A stretch of 64,000 nucleotides of DNA, from contig NZ_JAZHSB010000001.1 of the NCBI RefSeq assembly GCF_036924715.1, positions 5,261,001-5,325,000 on the forward strand, written 5' to 3'. The notes beneath the pieces are model-generated. The model saw nothing but the letters and a program-made list of their open reading frames with translations. It made no database searches and had not been told where the DNA came from. Positions 51,295-60,456 of the stretch are shown one piece after another; within the stretch, counting starts at the first letter, position 1, and every line of letters starts with the position of its first letter. This stretch comes from Bradyrhizobium sp. AZCC 1721. GTDB taxonomy: Bacteria; Pseudomonadota; Alphaproteobacteria; Rhizobiales; Xanthobacteraceae. Made by a program: the position numbers and the translations under genes.

Positions 51295-52512
51295 TCACTT
51301 GTCGCCCAGAAACGCGCTCTCGATGACGTCGCCGATCGGCTGCCAGGAATTGCCGTCGAACTGCACCAGCCGCATCTGTTCGATCGGATGGAAGTCCGAC
51401 GGCCCGGTGTTGATCGCTATTCCCGGAAATGCGACCGTGCTCTGGTAGTTCCGCAAGGATGCGGCTTGCCGCATGATGTTCTCGCGCGACAGGTCGTCGC
51501 CACATTGGATCAGTACGCGCGCTAGCGTCTCGGCCGCCGCGTAACCGAAGATGGCATTGCCATCCTCCTTGTCGCCATCAGGATAATACTTATCCATGAA
51601 CGCCAGCCATTCCTTGATGGCGGGGTCATCTTTCCAGGTGGCGTCGCTGGCGTCCTTCAGGAACGAGGTGGAGATCACGCCGACGGAATTCTGCAGCCCC
51701 GCCGGCCGCAGCGCGTTCGCGATCGACGCCGCCGCATTGACCAGCACTAGCACCGGATGCCAACCCAATTCAGCCGCTCTACGGATGGCACGCGCCGAGA
51801 TCGGCGGTGCGCAGTTGAGCACGAGGACGTCAGCGCCCGAGTTCTTGAGGATGTCGACCTGGGTATCGATCGACATATCAGCCTCGATGGCGATGTCAGC
51901 AACGATCATGTTGGCGGTGATGCCGAGCCCCTCCTGCAATCCCCGGAACAGATCGCGACCGAACTGATCGTTCTGCCAGAGCACGGCGATCTTCCGGCTC
52001 GGATAGGCTGCCTGGATATAATTGGCGTAGATGCGGCCTTCGGCCCGGAACGTCGGCTGCCAGCCCATCGTCCACGGAAAGCGCTTGGGATGCGCCCACT
52101 CCTCGTCGCCGGAGGCGACGAAGAGCTGTGGGATATTTCTCTCGTTGAGATAGGTTCGCGTCGCCAGGTTGGTCGGTGTGCCAAACGATCCGAACATCAG
52201 GTGCACTCGCTCCTGCTCGACCAGCTCACGGGTATGCTCGACCGCCGTTCTCGGATTTGAGCTGTCGTCGCGGGAGATGAACCTGATCTTACGCCCGTTG
52301 ATGCCGCCGCGCTCGTTGATCATGTCGAAATAGGCGGCCTCCGCCCTGCCGATCGAAGCGAACGCGGCAAGCGGGCCGGTATAGGGCATGATGTTGCCGA
52401 TGCGGATTTCGGTGTCGGTCACGCCGGCAGCCCGGGCCGGCTGCAGGGCGGCGACTGCCAACATTGCGACGACGCAATACAGCGCCAGTCTGGCTTTTGT
52501 TATTATTTGCAT
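51295..52512 (-). CDS. Orphan ABC substrate-binding protein, branched-chain amino acid type
   Basis: A 405-residue periplasmic binding protein. The signal peptide (MQIITKARLALYCVVAMLAV, cleaved near ARAAG) starts at 52512; two upstream ATGs are less suited. The mature part opens TEIRIGNIMPYTGPLAAFASIG, then INERGGINGRKIRFISRDD, the LivK-type pattern. No permease or ATPase gene adjoins it, so it must use a distant transporter or act as a ligand sensor. The ligand is unknown. Confidence 0.85.
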   Translation of the reverse strand: MQIITKARLALYCVVAMLAVAALQPARAAGVTDTEIRIGNIMPYTGPLAAFASIGRAEAAYFDMINERGGINGRKIRFISRDDSSNPRTAVEHTRELVEQERVHLMFGSFGTPTNLATRTYLNERNIPQLFVASGDEEWAHPKRFPWTMGWQPTFRAEGRIYANYIQAAYPSRKIAVLWQNDQFGRDLFRGLQEGLGITANMIVADIAIEADMSIDTQVDILKNSGADVLVLNCAPPISARAIRRAAELGWHPVLVLVNAAASIANALRPAGLQNSVGVISTSFLKDASDATWKDDPAIKEWLAFMDKYYPDGDKEDGNAIFGYAAAETLARVLIQCGDDLSRENIMRQAASLRNYQSTVAFPGIAINTGPSDFHPIEQMRLVQFDGNSWQPIGDVIESAFLGDK

Positions 52513-52623
52513 CAACATGGCCTCGAACGCCAAACTACAGGGAGTTTGTGACGCCTAACCCAGCGGCCGGAATGATAGCGCGCATGACGAGATTGTCGAA
52601 ATCAAATGTTGGCCGCGTGGCCG

Positions 52624-52666
52624 CGTAGGGTGGGCACGGCGCTTGCGCGCCTTTGCCCACCCTACG
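52624..52666. repeat. Dispersed inverted repeat, family B copy 2 (short form)
   Basis: CGTAGGGTGGGCA (52624-52636) and TGCCCACCCTACG (52654-52666) pair perfectly over 13 bp around a 17-base loop. It lies just downstream of the hyuA stop and may also work as a transcript end. Confidence 0.8.
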
Positions 52667-52675
52667 CTCTCCGCT

Positions 52676-54721
52676 TCACCGGAGCGTAATATCCAGCCAT
52701 CCCAGCGTATTCACCGCGACGCGGTCGCCGGTATCGACCAGAACGGTCGTGGTCTCGGCCTCGATGATGGCGGGTCCGGCCAAAGTGTGGCCGGGCTGCA
52801 GGTCATCGAGCGCGTAGACCGGGACTTCGCGCCAGCCGCCGAAGAAGGCCTGCCGCCGGCTGCGTGGCGAACAGGTGCTGGATGCTGCGCTCTCCCGCGC
52901 GCCCTCGTCCTGCCGCTGGACTTCACCGACCGCTGCCACGCGCGCGTTGACGAACACGACTTCCTGGCCGCGCGAGGCGTAGGTGTACAATTCCTCGTGC
53001 CTGACGTGAAAGCGGTCCTCGATCTGCTCGACGAGATCGGCGGCATTCCAGTCAAGACCGTCGAGCGAGACGTCGATCTCAAAGATCTGCTCGCCGTAGC
53101 GCATTTCGGCGGAGCGCTCGATTGCGATCGGCCCATCGAACCATGAGCGCAGCCGGCCGGCGGCCTGCTGTTCCAGTCCGGCAAACAGCCCGCGCACTTC
53201 GTCGGCCGAGATGCGCGCGCCGGCGCCATAATGCGTGCGGCTAACTTCATACCGGAGATCGCTGGTCAGCATGCCCCAGGCCGACAGCACGGACGCCACC
53301 GTCGGCACGATGATGCGCTTGATCTCGAGCTCGCGCGCGACCTCCGCCGCGTGCAGGCCCGCCGCGCCGCCGAAGCTCAACAGCGCAAATTTTCGCGGAT
53401 CGACGCCGCGGCGCAGCGTCATCAGGCGGATGCCGTCGGCCATGTTCAAATTGATCATGCGGTAGATGCCGGCGGCGGCCTCGATGCGCGACAGCGCCAT
53501 CGTTTCAGCGATGCGGTCGACGGCCGCCTCCGACGCTGCGCGGTCGAGCGGGCGCTTGCCGCCCATGAACGCTGCGGCGTCGAGATAGCCGAGCACGACA
53601 TTGGCGTCGGTGACGGTGGCAGCCTCGCCGCCATTGCCGTAACAGGCCGGGCCAGGTACCGAGCCCGCGCTTTCGGGCCCGACCCGCAGGGTGCGGCTGG
53701 CATCGACGCTCGCGATCGAGCCGCCGCCCGCGGCGATGCTGGCGATATCGAGGCTGCGCAGCGCGATGCGCTGGCCGGCCAGCATGCCGTCGGCGGAGAG
53801 CGAGACCTGTCCCCCAGAAATCAGCGAGATATCGGTGGAGGTGCCGCCCATGTCGAACGGCACCAGATCGGGAATGCCGACCAAGTCGGAACAGCGCCGT
53901 CCGCCGGACATGCCGCCCGCGGGGCCTGACAGCACCGTGCCCGCGGCAAGGCGCGAAGCTTCCTCGACCGGCGCCATGCCGCCATGCGACAGCACCACGA
54001 AGAGACTGCCCTTGAAGCCGGCTTCGCCGAGCCGCGCTTCGAGGTTGGTCAGATAGCGCCGCACGATCGGCTCGACGTAGGCGTTCACGATCGTGGTCGA
54101 GACGCGCTCATATTCCTTGATCTGCGGCAGCACGTCGCTGGAGCGCGAGATGCTGATGCCGGGCAGCGCCTGCTTCAGCCGCTCGACGGCGGCGAGTTCG
54201 TGAACCGGGTTGAGATAGGAATGCAGAAAGCACACCGCGACCGAGCTCGCGCCCGATTGCCTGATGCCGGCAATGGCATCGTCGAGCGACTTTGGGTCGA
54301 GCGGAACAAGGACACTGCCGTCGGCCTTGAGCCGCTCCTTGACACCGAAACGCAAATCACGCGGCACCAGCGGCGCCGGCGGCGGTGAGCGCAAATCGTA
54401 GCGATCCGGTTTCAGCCCCTCGCGCATTTCGATGACGTCGCGATGGCCTTCGGTGGTGATCAGCGCGACTTTGGCGCCTTTGCGCTCCAGCAGCGCATTG
54501 GTCGCGACCGTCGTGCCGTGCACGAGGCGATCGGTCGCCGCGAGCATGTCCGCGCGCGTGACGTTGAGCCGTCGCGCCAATTCTTCCAGCCCTGCCATCA
54601 CGCCGATCGACTGATCCGCCGGAGTAGATGGCGATTTTGCAAATACGGTTCGTCCGGTCTCGTCCGTGGCCACTAGATCGGTGTAGGTCCCGCCGACGTC
54701 AACGCCTATCCTGAACATCAT
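52676..54721 (-). CDS. hyuA: Hydantoinase/oxoprolinase subunit A (HyuA)
   Basis: A 681-residue ATP-binding subunit of the hydantoinase/5-oxoprolinase/acetone carboxylase family. The N-terminal actin-like phosphate loop is RIGVDVGGTYTDLVATDE, and LVHGTTVATNALLERKG follows. The central segment VPFDMGGTSTDISLI is a second phosphate motif. It overlaps the HyuB gene at ATGATG. Together they cleave a cyclic amide with ATP, such as a hydantoin or 5-oxoproline. The exact substrate is unknown; the presence of an MFS transporter and an oxygenase-like protein upstream suggests a specific imported compound. Confidence 0.87.
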   Translation of the reverse strand: MMFRIGVDVGGTYTDLVATDETGRTVFAKSPSTPADQSIGVMAGLEELARRLNVTRADMLAATDRLVHGTTVATNALLERKGAKVALITTEGHRDVIEMREGLKPDRYDLRSPPPAPLVPRDLRFGVKERLKADGSVLVPLDPKSLDDAIAGIRQSGASSVAVCFLHSYLNPVHELAAVERLKQALPGISISRSSDVLPQIKEYERVSTTIVNAYVEPIVRRYLTNLEARLGEAGFKGSLFVVLSHGGMAPVEEASRLAAGTVLSGPAGGMSGGRRCSDLVGIPDLVPFDMGGTSTDISLISGGQVSLSADGMLAGQRIALRSLDIASIAAGGGSIASVDASRTLRVGPESAGSVPGPACYGNGGEAATVTDANVVLGYLDAAAFMGGKRPLDRAASEAAVDRIAETMALSRIEAAAGIYRMINLNMADGIRLMTLRRGVDPRKFALLSFGGAAGLHAAEVARELEIKRIIVPTVASVLSAWGMLTSDLRYEVSRTHYGAGARISADEVRGLFAGLEQQAAGRLRSWFDGPIAIERSAEMRYGEQIFEIDVSLDGLDWNAADLVEQIEDRFHVRHEELYTYASRGQEVVFVNARVAAVGEVQRQDEGARESAASSTCSPRSRRQAFFGGWREVPVYALDDLQPGHTLAGPAIIEAETTTVLVDTGDRVAVNTLGWLDITLR

Positions 54722-56385
54722 GAGGACGCCCGCTCCGTCGGGACTTCGGTGAAGCCCTGCTCGCGGTCGCGCCGCCGCGCATCCGCCGATCGTTTCGCGG
54801 GCGGCCCCCAGCCTCCGCCGCCGGAGGAACGGATTTCGAGGCAATCGCCGGGGCGCAGCTCGATACCGACTTCCTTGGTGCGCAGCACGCGCGGCTCGCG
54901 CCCCTCGGAGAGTAGACGATAATGGTGCGGCTTGCCGTCCTCACCGCCGAGCATGCCGCACGGACCGTGTCGCGCGCCGTCGCCGGCGGTATTGCCCTTC
55001 GCTGGCTTTTCCGTCTCCAGCACCAGATCGAGCGACACGCCGAGGCCGCCACGATGCTGTCCGTCGCCGCCGGAGCCGGGGCGGAATTCATGGTTACGGA
55101 AATGCAGCGGAAAGCGCACTTCGGCCACCTCCAGGCTGCCGAACTTCAGCCCGCCGACCGAGTGCCATTCGCCGATCGACGACCAACCGTCGCCGCCCGA
55201 CGACGCGCCGCCGCCGGGCCGCGCCTGGAACAGGTGCCAGATGAAATTCTTGCCTGTGCGCGGGTCCTCACCCTGGATCGCGATGCGAAAGCGCCGGCTC
55301 CAGCCCGCCATTGCGCGCTCCGGGCAGGACGCCGACAGGGCTTTCACGATGGCCTCGACGATTTCATTGGACGGATGACTGGTGCACAGCGTCACCGGCC
55401 GGCCCGGATCGGCCCACACCACCGTGCCCTGTTTCGCAATTACCTTCAGCGGCCGCAGCGCGCCGGTGTTCTTGGGGATTTCCGCATCGATCAGATAGGC
55501 AAACGCCATCGCCACCGCGGCCTGCATGTTGGCGTGCGAGGAGTTCACAAAGCTGGTCGATTGCGGATCGGAGTCGGTGAGATCGACTTCGACGTCGCTG
55601 CCGTTCTTGGTGACCTTGGCGGCTATGCGGATATCGGTACGGCCATGGCCGTCGTCGTCGAGAAACGCCTCGCCGTAAAACACGCCGTCCTTCCAGGTCG
55701 AGACCACCGCGCGGGTCTGCTGCTCGGTCGCGTCGAGGATGGCTTCCACCGCGGCTTCGACCACCGGCGCGCCGAACTCGGCGAACAGTCGCGACAACCG
55801 CCGCTCGCCGAGATGCGCCGCGCCGAGCATCGCCGCGAGGTCGCCGCGGAACTCTCTGGGGTTGCGAATGTTCAGCGCCAGCAGGTCAAGCAGATCGTCG
55901 CGGAGCTTGCCCGCTTCATAGAGCTTGATTGGCGGAACGCGCAGCCCTTCCTGATAGATCTCGGTCGCGGCGGGGTTATAAGCGCCGTGGGTGGCGCCGC
56001 CGATGTCGCTCTGGTGTGCGCGCACGATGGTCCAGAGCAGCCGCCGCTCGCCGTCGAACACCGGCACGAAGGCGGTCAAATCAGGCAGATGGCTGCCGCC
56101 ATAATAGGGATCGTTGAGCAGGATGACATCGCCCCACTTCACATCCTTGAACCGCTCTTCGACCGCGAGCGTCGCCCAGGGCAGCGCGCCGACATGCACA
56201 GGTAAGTGATCAGCCTGCGCGATCAGTCGTGCGCTGGTGTCGCAGATCGCCAGCGAGAAATCGCGGCTGGAATTGAGGATCTGCGAATAGGAGGTGCGAA
56301 GCATCGCCTCGCCCATCTCCTTCACGATCGAACTGAGGCGATGCTGGACGACGGAACGCGTGATGGGATCGATCTTGGCGGACAT
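54718..56385 (-). CDS. hyuB: Hydantoinase/oxoprolinase subunit B (HyuB)
   Basis: A 555-residue partner of HyuA. Family landmarks are the N-terminal DPITRSVVQHRLSSIVKEMG, NDPYYGGSHLPDLTAFVPVF and the C-terminal glycine-rich ending SGGGGWGPP. It starts 51 bases after the MFS gene and overlaps hyuA. HyuB subunits supply much of the cyclic-amide active site. Length is normal. It is likely expressed as a single transcript with the MFS and CmcJ-like genes upstream. Confidence 0.87.
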   Translation of the reverse strand: MSAKIDPITRSVVQHRLSSIVKEMGEAMLRTSYSQILNSSRDFSLAICDTSARLIAQADHLPVHVGALPWATLAVEERFKDVKWGDVILLNDPYYGGSHLPDLTAFVPVFDGERRLLWTIVRAHQSDIGGATHGAYNPAATEIYQEGLRVPPIKLYEAGKLRDDLLDLLALNIRNPREFRGDLAAMLGAAHLGERRLSRLFAEFGAPVVEAAVEAILDATEQQTRAVVSTWKDGVFYGEAFLDDDGHGRTDIRIAAKVTKNGSDVEVDLTDSDPQSTSFVNSSHANMQAAVAMAFAYLIDAEIPKNTGALRPLKVIAKQGTVVWADPGRPVTLCTSHPSNEIVEAIVKALSASCPERAMAGWSRRFRIAIQGEDPRTGKNFIWHLFQARPGGGASSGGDGWSSIGEWHSVGGLKFGSLEVAEVRFPLHFRNHEFRPGSGGDGQHRGGLGVSLDLVLETEKPAKGNTAGDGARHGPCGMLGGEDGKPHHYRLLSEGREPRVLRTKEVGIELRPGDCLEIRSSGGGGWGPPAKRSADARRRDREQGFTEVPTERASS

Positions 56386-56436
56386 TCGGTGCCGTTATTA
56401 CTTGCCGTTCGATGGGTTTCCCTTCGCTCTACCATC

Positions 56437-57672
56437 CTACGTGTACATCAAAAACACAATCACCCCGACTATCAAGGCCGCGGCCATGAATAGCAGCACT
56501 GCGGGAAGGCCGAAGATCGTTGCCACTACGCCGGTTGTCGATTGCATCAGTGCGGCGCCGAGGAAGAATGCGAGGTTGATCGCAGAGAGCGCCTTGCCGG
56601 CGTTCTGCGCGCCCGCCATTTGCCGCGTCATGCCGAAGAGCAGCGGCTGCGTCGATATCGCGATGCCCATCATGACAAATAGCGCGCCATCGATCTGCGC
56701 CGGCACGGCCTTTACGCCGAGCAACTCGGACAGTGGATAGTTGGGCGCGCCGGCCGCTGCCAGGGCTAGCAGCAACGCCGCAAGGGAAAGCGTCGCGGCC
56801 AGCACTTCGCGGCGATGGCCGATGGTGCGATCGAGAATGCCCATCAACAAGGGGCCTACGATCAGCGCCAGCGTGAACAGGCCAAGCACGTTGCCGGCCT
56901 CGATGCGGCCGAGCGCCTTGACTTCCATCAACCACGGGCCGCCCCACAAGCCCCGCATCACCAGCGAGGCCGCGAGCGAAACCAGCGCCAGCGCGATCAG
57001 GCCGCGCAGTGGTCGCGACAGGCCGATGCGCAGGACATCGGCCATCTGCGACAGCGGCGAGGACGGATCGGCATGCGCGGCCGGCTGTTTCGGAACCAGC
57101 AGAAATACGGCCAGCGCAACGGCAGCGCCGAAACCGGCAGAGATCCAAAACCCCGCGCGCCAGCCAAAATGTTCGACGACGAAGGCCAGCGGGCTCGACG
57201 ACAGCAGCATGCCGATATTGCCGATCGAGAGAATGATGCCGGACCAAAGGCCGAAGCGTGCCGCCGACATCTGCTTCGCCGCCAGCGTCATCGGGCACAT
57301 CAGCATGCCCGAGGTGGCGACCCCGAGCAGAAATTGGCCGAACAGAAAGCCCTCCGGCCCGGTGGCCAGACCCGACGCCAGCGCGCCGACGATGGTTCCC
57401 GCCAGCAGACCGAGCGACACCGGCCGCACGCCAAACCGATCCATCGCTGCGCCGACCGGAATCTGCGAAGCGGCAAAGGCAAAATGATAGATCGAGGTCA
57501 GGCTGGCCAGCGTCTGCGAGGGCGTTTTGAAATCGGCCGCCATCACGTCGAGGCTGATGGCCGGAATGGTTCGCAGCAGAGTCGACAGCATGTGACCGCA
57601 GGCCAGCGCCAGCAGCGCAAAAATCAGGGCGCGGAAACTGACATCCGCACCGTCGGCCTTGCCGTCGTCCAT
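56437..57672 (-). CDS. MFS transporter
   Basis: A 411-residue membrane protein with about 12 hydrophobic helices. The loop between helices 2 and 3 has GAAMDRFGVRPVSLG, the MFS motif A. A central loop of about 30 hydrophilic residues separates the halves. It lies between the CmcJ-like and hyuB genes, all on the minus strand, so it may import the hydantoinase substrate. Direction and substrate cannot be read from the sequence. Confidence 0.85.
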   Translation of the reverse strand: MDDGKADGADVSFRALIFALLALACGHMLSTLLRTIPAISLDVMAADFKTPSQTLASLTSIYHFAFAASQIPVGAAMDRFGVRPVSLGLLAGTIVGALASGLATGPEGFLFGQFLLGVATSGMLMCPMTLAAKQMSAARFGLWSGIILSIGNIGMLLSSSPLAFVVEHFGWRAGFWISAGFGAAVALAVFLLVPKQPAAHADPSSPLSQMADVLRIGLSRPLRGLIALALVSLAASLVMRGLWGGPWLMEVKALGRIEAGNVLGLFTLALIVGPLLMGILDRTIGHRREVLAATLSLAALLLALAAAGAPNYPLSELLGVKAVPAQIDGALFVMMGIAISTQPLLFGMTRQMAGAQNAGKALSAINLAFFLGAALMQSTTGVVATIFGLPAVLLFMAAALIVGVIVFLMYT

Positions 57673-57750
57673 GAGCCGTCTCGCCCCAAAACCGTTTCGG
57701 GGCGAGGTAGCACCAATATGTTGAGAACGCGAATCCGCCGCTCGCAGCGA

Positions 57751-58596
57751 TCAGGTCCTGTGGAACACCAGCGTTCGCAGTTCGATGCTCTCGCGTGGCG
57801 GCGCATCGGCCGGCGTGGTCGGATCGATGAAGGCGGTATGCGGCCCGAACCGCGTGCGGCCATCGGTTGCGGAATCGTAGCACTTCAACAGCAACGCCTC
57901 GTCGGTCCGCATTTCCGGAATGTAGTACCAGCGATGGTTCGGATTGTATTTTACCGAATAGGTTTCGCCGCTGCGGTTCGGATAGATCAGGTCGGAAGCG
58001 ACAAGATCGCCCGGCTCCACCGACTGGCCGTCGCACATCGCAAGCGGCGTATCGCGCAACGGACCCCGGATCGGCCGCCAGACGTTGATGACCTGCACCC
58101 GTCCCCTCAGAAGCTCGTCGGCCTCATTCGGCAGATGTTCGCGCACGCGGTTGGCGCCTGATTTATCGGTCTGGTCGACATGGACGCGTGTGGCCGGCTG
58201 GCGTGGGCCAGCCCCCCTGATATCGGCGGCGCCCTCCACGCGCTTGCGTACGGTGTGGTCGAAGATGAAGACGCGGTCGGCCTTGAGCGTCGCCTTCAGG
58301 AAGGCTTCCACGGCGGGATAGTAGACGTTCCTCACTTCCTTATCGTCGTAGAAATTCCTGACGATGGTGGGATGGCGGACCAGCGCAAAACCTTCGCGGT
58401 CGAGCGAAAGGTTTGCCGCGATCAGGCGCGCGTCGAAGATCGGAACGTTGTGCGGTTCGGGCAGCGCGGTGGATTTGGCTTCGCCCGGCGGCGGATCGAA
58501 AGCGTAGGTGCGGGGCTTTCCCGGCGTCGGCGCGAGATAGTTCAGCTCGGCGGTGACGAAGGGAAGCGATTCGAGTTTTGCTTGCTGCAGGCCCAT
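57751..58596 (-). CDS. CmcJ/NvfI family oxidoreductase
   Basis: A 281-residue protein of the CmcJ/NvfI group, which includes a cephamycin methoxylation subunit and fungal oxygenases. Visible segments are YLAPTPGKPRTYAFDPPPGE near the N-terminus, RVHVDQTDKSG (a possible HxD metal site), INVWRPIRGPLRDTPLAMCD and KYNPNHRWYYIPEMRTDEALLLKCYDS. The start at 58596 has AGGAGACC upstream. It heads the minus-strand run with the MFS and hydantoinase genes, suggesting it acts on the same compound. Iron- and 2-oxoglutarate-dependent chemistry is a possibility, not a demonstrated fact. Confidence 0.8.
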   Translation of the reverse strand: MGLQQAKLESLPFVTAELNYLAPTPGKPRTYAFDPPPGEAKSTALPEPHNVPIFDARLIAANLSLDREGFALVRHPTIVRNFYDDKEVRNVYYPAVEAFLKATLKADRVFIFDHTVRKRVEGAADIRGAGPRQPATRVHVDQTDKSGANRVREHLPNEADELLRGRVQVINVWRPIRGPLRDTPLAMCDGQSVEPGDLVASDLIYPNRSGETYSVKYNPNHRWYYIPEMRTDEALLLKCYDSATDGRTRFGPHTAFIDPTTPADAPPRESIELRTLVFHRT

Positions 58597-58860
58597 GGTG
58601 GTCTCCTGGACTCCATTGTTGTTCTGCTTGATCTTGGCGCGGCCGCCGAACCCCACAAGGCGCGCTCGAAAATAGCAACATTGCCGTTCCCGGTGGCGGC
58701 AAACGGGGAAAATCCTTTTCGAAAGTGCCGGCCAACCCGCATGGTATTCCGCCCCTCACGCGTTCGTCATCGCGCAAGAGCGCGCGTTGACGCTGCGATG
58801 AGGCACGGCAACAATGTGGTTCACTCGACCCGTTCCAGCTCAACGCACAGGCAGAACCAC

Positions 58861-59640
58861 ATGCAAGTCACGATGAAGGACAGAGTCGCCGTCGTCACCG
58901 GCGGCAGCAAGGGCATTGGCCTCGCCGTCGCGCGGCGATTTGCCGCCTCCGGCGCCAAAGTGGCGATCCTCGCGCGCGGCGCAGCCGACCTGACGGCGGC
59001 GCGAAAGCTGCTTGCGAAGGACGGACTGGAGGTCCGCGATTACGTCTGCGACGTCTCGAAGGCGGAAGACATCGGCAATGCGCATGAAAGGATTGTCGCC
59101 GACCTCGGCCCGGTCGACATCCTCATCAACAATGCAGGCACCGCGCGGACAATGGCGTTCGAGAACATCTCCGACGAGGCCTGGCAGGAAGACCTCGATC
59201 TCAAACTATTCGCTGCGATCCGCTTCAGCCGGCTGGTCTGGCCGGGCATGAAGGCGCGCAAATGGGGCCGCATCATCAACGTGCTCAACACCTACGCCAA
59301 GGCGCCGGCGGCCTCCTCGGCGCCAACCTCGGTCTCACGGGCGGCCGGCATGGCGCTGACCAAGGTGATGGCGAGCGAAGGCGGCGAGCACAACATCCTG
59401 GTGAACGCCATGCTGGTCGGCCTGATCATGAGCGATCAATGGGTCAAGCGCCACGCCGCGCAGGCACCCGAAATGGATTTCGAGGTGTTTGCCAAGAATC
59501 TCGCCAAGGGCACGCCTTTGGGGCGCATCGGCACAGCGGAGGAATTCGCCAATTTGGCCTGTTTCCTCGCTTCCGATCAGGGCTCGTTCATCACCGGCAC
59601 CGCCATCAATGTCGATGGCGGGCGGTCGCCGGTGGTGTAA
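58861..59640 (+). CDS. SDR family protein lacking the classical catalytic residues
   Basis: A 259-residue Rossmann-fold protein. The cofactor motif TGGSKGIGLAVARRF and the NNAG motif are intact. The catalytic region, normally Ser-x12-Tyr-x3-Lys, reads NVLNTYAKAP and PTSVSRAAGMALTK: by position the serine is N143, the tyrosine T156 and the lysine R160. The fold can therefore bind NAD(P) but probably does not catalyse by the standard mechanism. The C-terminal SFITGTAINVDGG is normal. The start at 58861 is used; M5 (58873) is possible. It is monocistronic between a repeat and the CmcJ operon. Confidence 0.82.
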   Translation: MQVTMKDRVAVVTGGSKGIGLAVARRFAASGAKVAILARGAADLTAARKLLAKDGLEVRDYVCDVSKAEDIGNAHERIVADLGPVDILINNAGTARTMAFENISDEAWQEDLDLKLFAAIRFSRLVWPGMKARKWGRIINVLNTYAKAPAASSAPTSVSRAAGMALTKVMASEGGEHNILVNAMLVGLIMSDQWVKRHAAQAPEMDFEVFAKNLAKGTPLGRIGTAEEFANLACFLASDQGSFITGTAINVDGGRSPVV

Positions 59641-59659
59641 GAGCGAGCTGCGCTGCCGC

Positions 59660-59805
59660 ATCTTCTCCCTCGCCCCACTCTTGCGGGGAGAGGGTTGGGG
59701 TGAGGGGCTGTTTCGGCAAATTCGAAAGATCGGAGTACGCGGAGAGCGCGCCCCTCACCCGCCGCGTAAGCGCGGCGACCTCTCCCCGCAAGAGCGGGGC
59801 GAGGT
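59660..59805. repeat. Dispersed inverted repeat, family F
   Basis: CCTCGCCCCACTCTTGCGGG...GAGAGG at the left and CCTCTCCCCGCAAGAGCGGG...CGAGG at the right form long inverted arms, with smaller GC palindromes between. Shorter relatives occur at about 32380-32405 and 60855-60890. Confidence 0.6.
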
Positions 59806-59815
59806 AAACAAAACA

Positions 59816-59843
59816 AAAAGGCCCCCGTCGCCAGGGGCCTTTT
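59816..59843. terminator. Bidirectional Rho-independent terminator
   Basis: AAAAGGCCCC (59816-59825) and GGGGCCTTTT (59834-59843) pair over 10 bp. On the minus strand a run TTTTTGTTTTG follows, so it terminates the HU gene. On the plus strand the T-run serves the SDR gene. Confidence 0.85.
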
Positions 59844-59852
59844 CGCTTTTTC

Positions 59853-60152
59853 TTAAACCGCGTCCTTGGCGGCCTTGACCGGACGGGCCCGGACGATCTT
59901 GCGAGCCGGCTTGGCCTTGAACATCATTTCCTCGCCCGTGAAGGGGTTGGTGCCCTTCCGAGCCTTGGTCGCCGGCTTCTTCACCACGACGAATTTCGCG
60001 AAGCCGGGAACGAGGAACACTCCGTTCTTCTTCAGCTCCTTGTGGCCGACGTCAACGAGCGTGTCCATCACGTTCTTGACCTCTTTCTTCGAAACTTCGG
60101 TGGTGGTCGCGATCTTCTCGATGAGCTGCGACTTAGACATTTGGGTGGCCAT
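59853..60152 (-). CDS. HU-family DNA-binding protein
   Basis: A 99-residue histone-like protein. The dimerisation helices are in SKSQLIEKIATTTEVSKKEVKNVMDTLV, the beta-arm region has LVPGFAKFVVVKKPATKARKGTNPFTGEE, and the C-terminus is a basic Ala/Lys/Arg/Pro tail. It binds DNA non-specifically and bends it. The arm differs from classical HU (GRNPxTG is RKGTNPFTG here), as in the longer alphaproteobacterial HU-like proteins. GGAG precedes the ATG. A terminator follows directly. A 12-bp inverted repeat lies just upstream. Confidence 0.9.
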   Translation of the reverse strand: MATQMSKSQLIEKIATTTEVSKKEVKNVMDTLVDVGHKELKKNGVFLVPGFAKFVVVKKPATKARKGTNPFTGEEMMFKAKPARKIVRARPVKAAKDAV

Positions 60153-60185
60153 GGTTGCTCCATTGATTCTGGCACAGGCGACGAT

Positions 60186-60222
60186 ATGTCGGAAACCGCC
60201 TAAAAAACAGGGTTTCCGACAT
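60186..60222. promoter_or_regulatory. 12-bp perfect inverted repeat upstream of the HU gene
   Basis: ATGTCGGAAACC (60186-60197) and GGTTTCCGACAT (60211-60222) are separated by 13 bases containing six A residues. It starts 34 bases from the HU start codon and could be an operator or an mRNA leader hairpin. Confidence 0.6.
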
Positions 60223-60456
60223 TCTGCACAACTATCTCGCTAGTCGAGTTGCAGTGATTCGTCCAATTTTTCCGGGGTTTTTGGCATCGGAAACCGTCCG
60301 GAGCCCTATTTTTATGGGGAATCAGCGCACCCCGGGCCCCCCTTTCCGGACAATCTGACCCTGCCCTCGGGTCTTTGCCCCTACCGGGGCGAGCCCTGAT
60401 TTGCCTTCTGACAGGACAAAATGCGCAGATTGATCGGCCAGTAAGCACGTTGTTTG
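60223..60456. other. Intergenic region upstream of the HU gene, no gene recognised
   Basis: This region should hold the HU promoter on the minus strand. It contains GC-rich tracts (GGGCCCCCC) and a second TCGGAAACCG at about 60287 related to the inverted repeat at 60186. No coding frame with support was found. Confidence 0.4.
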
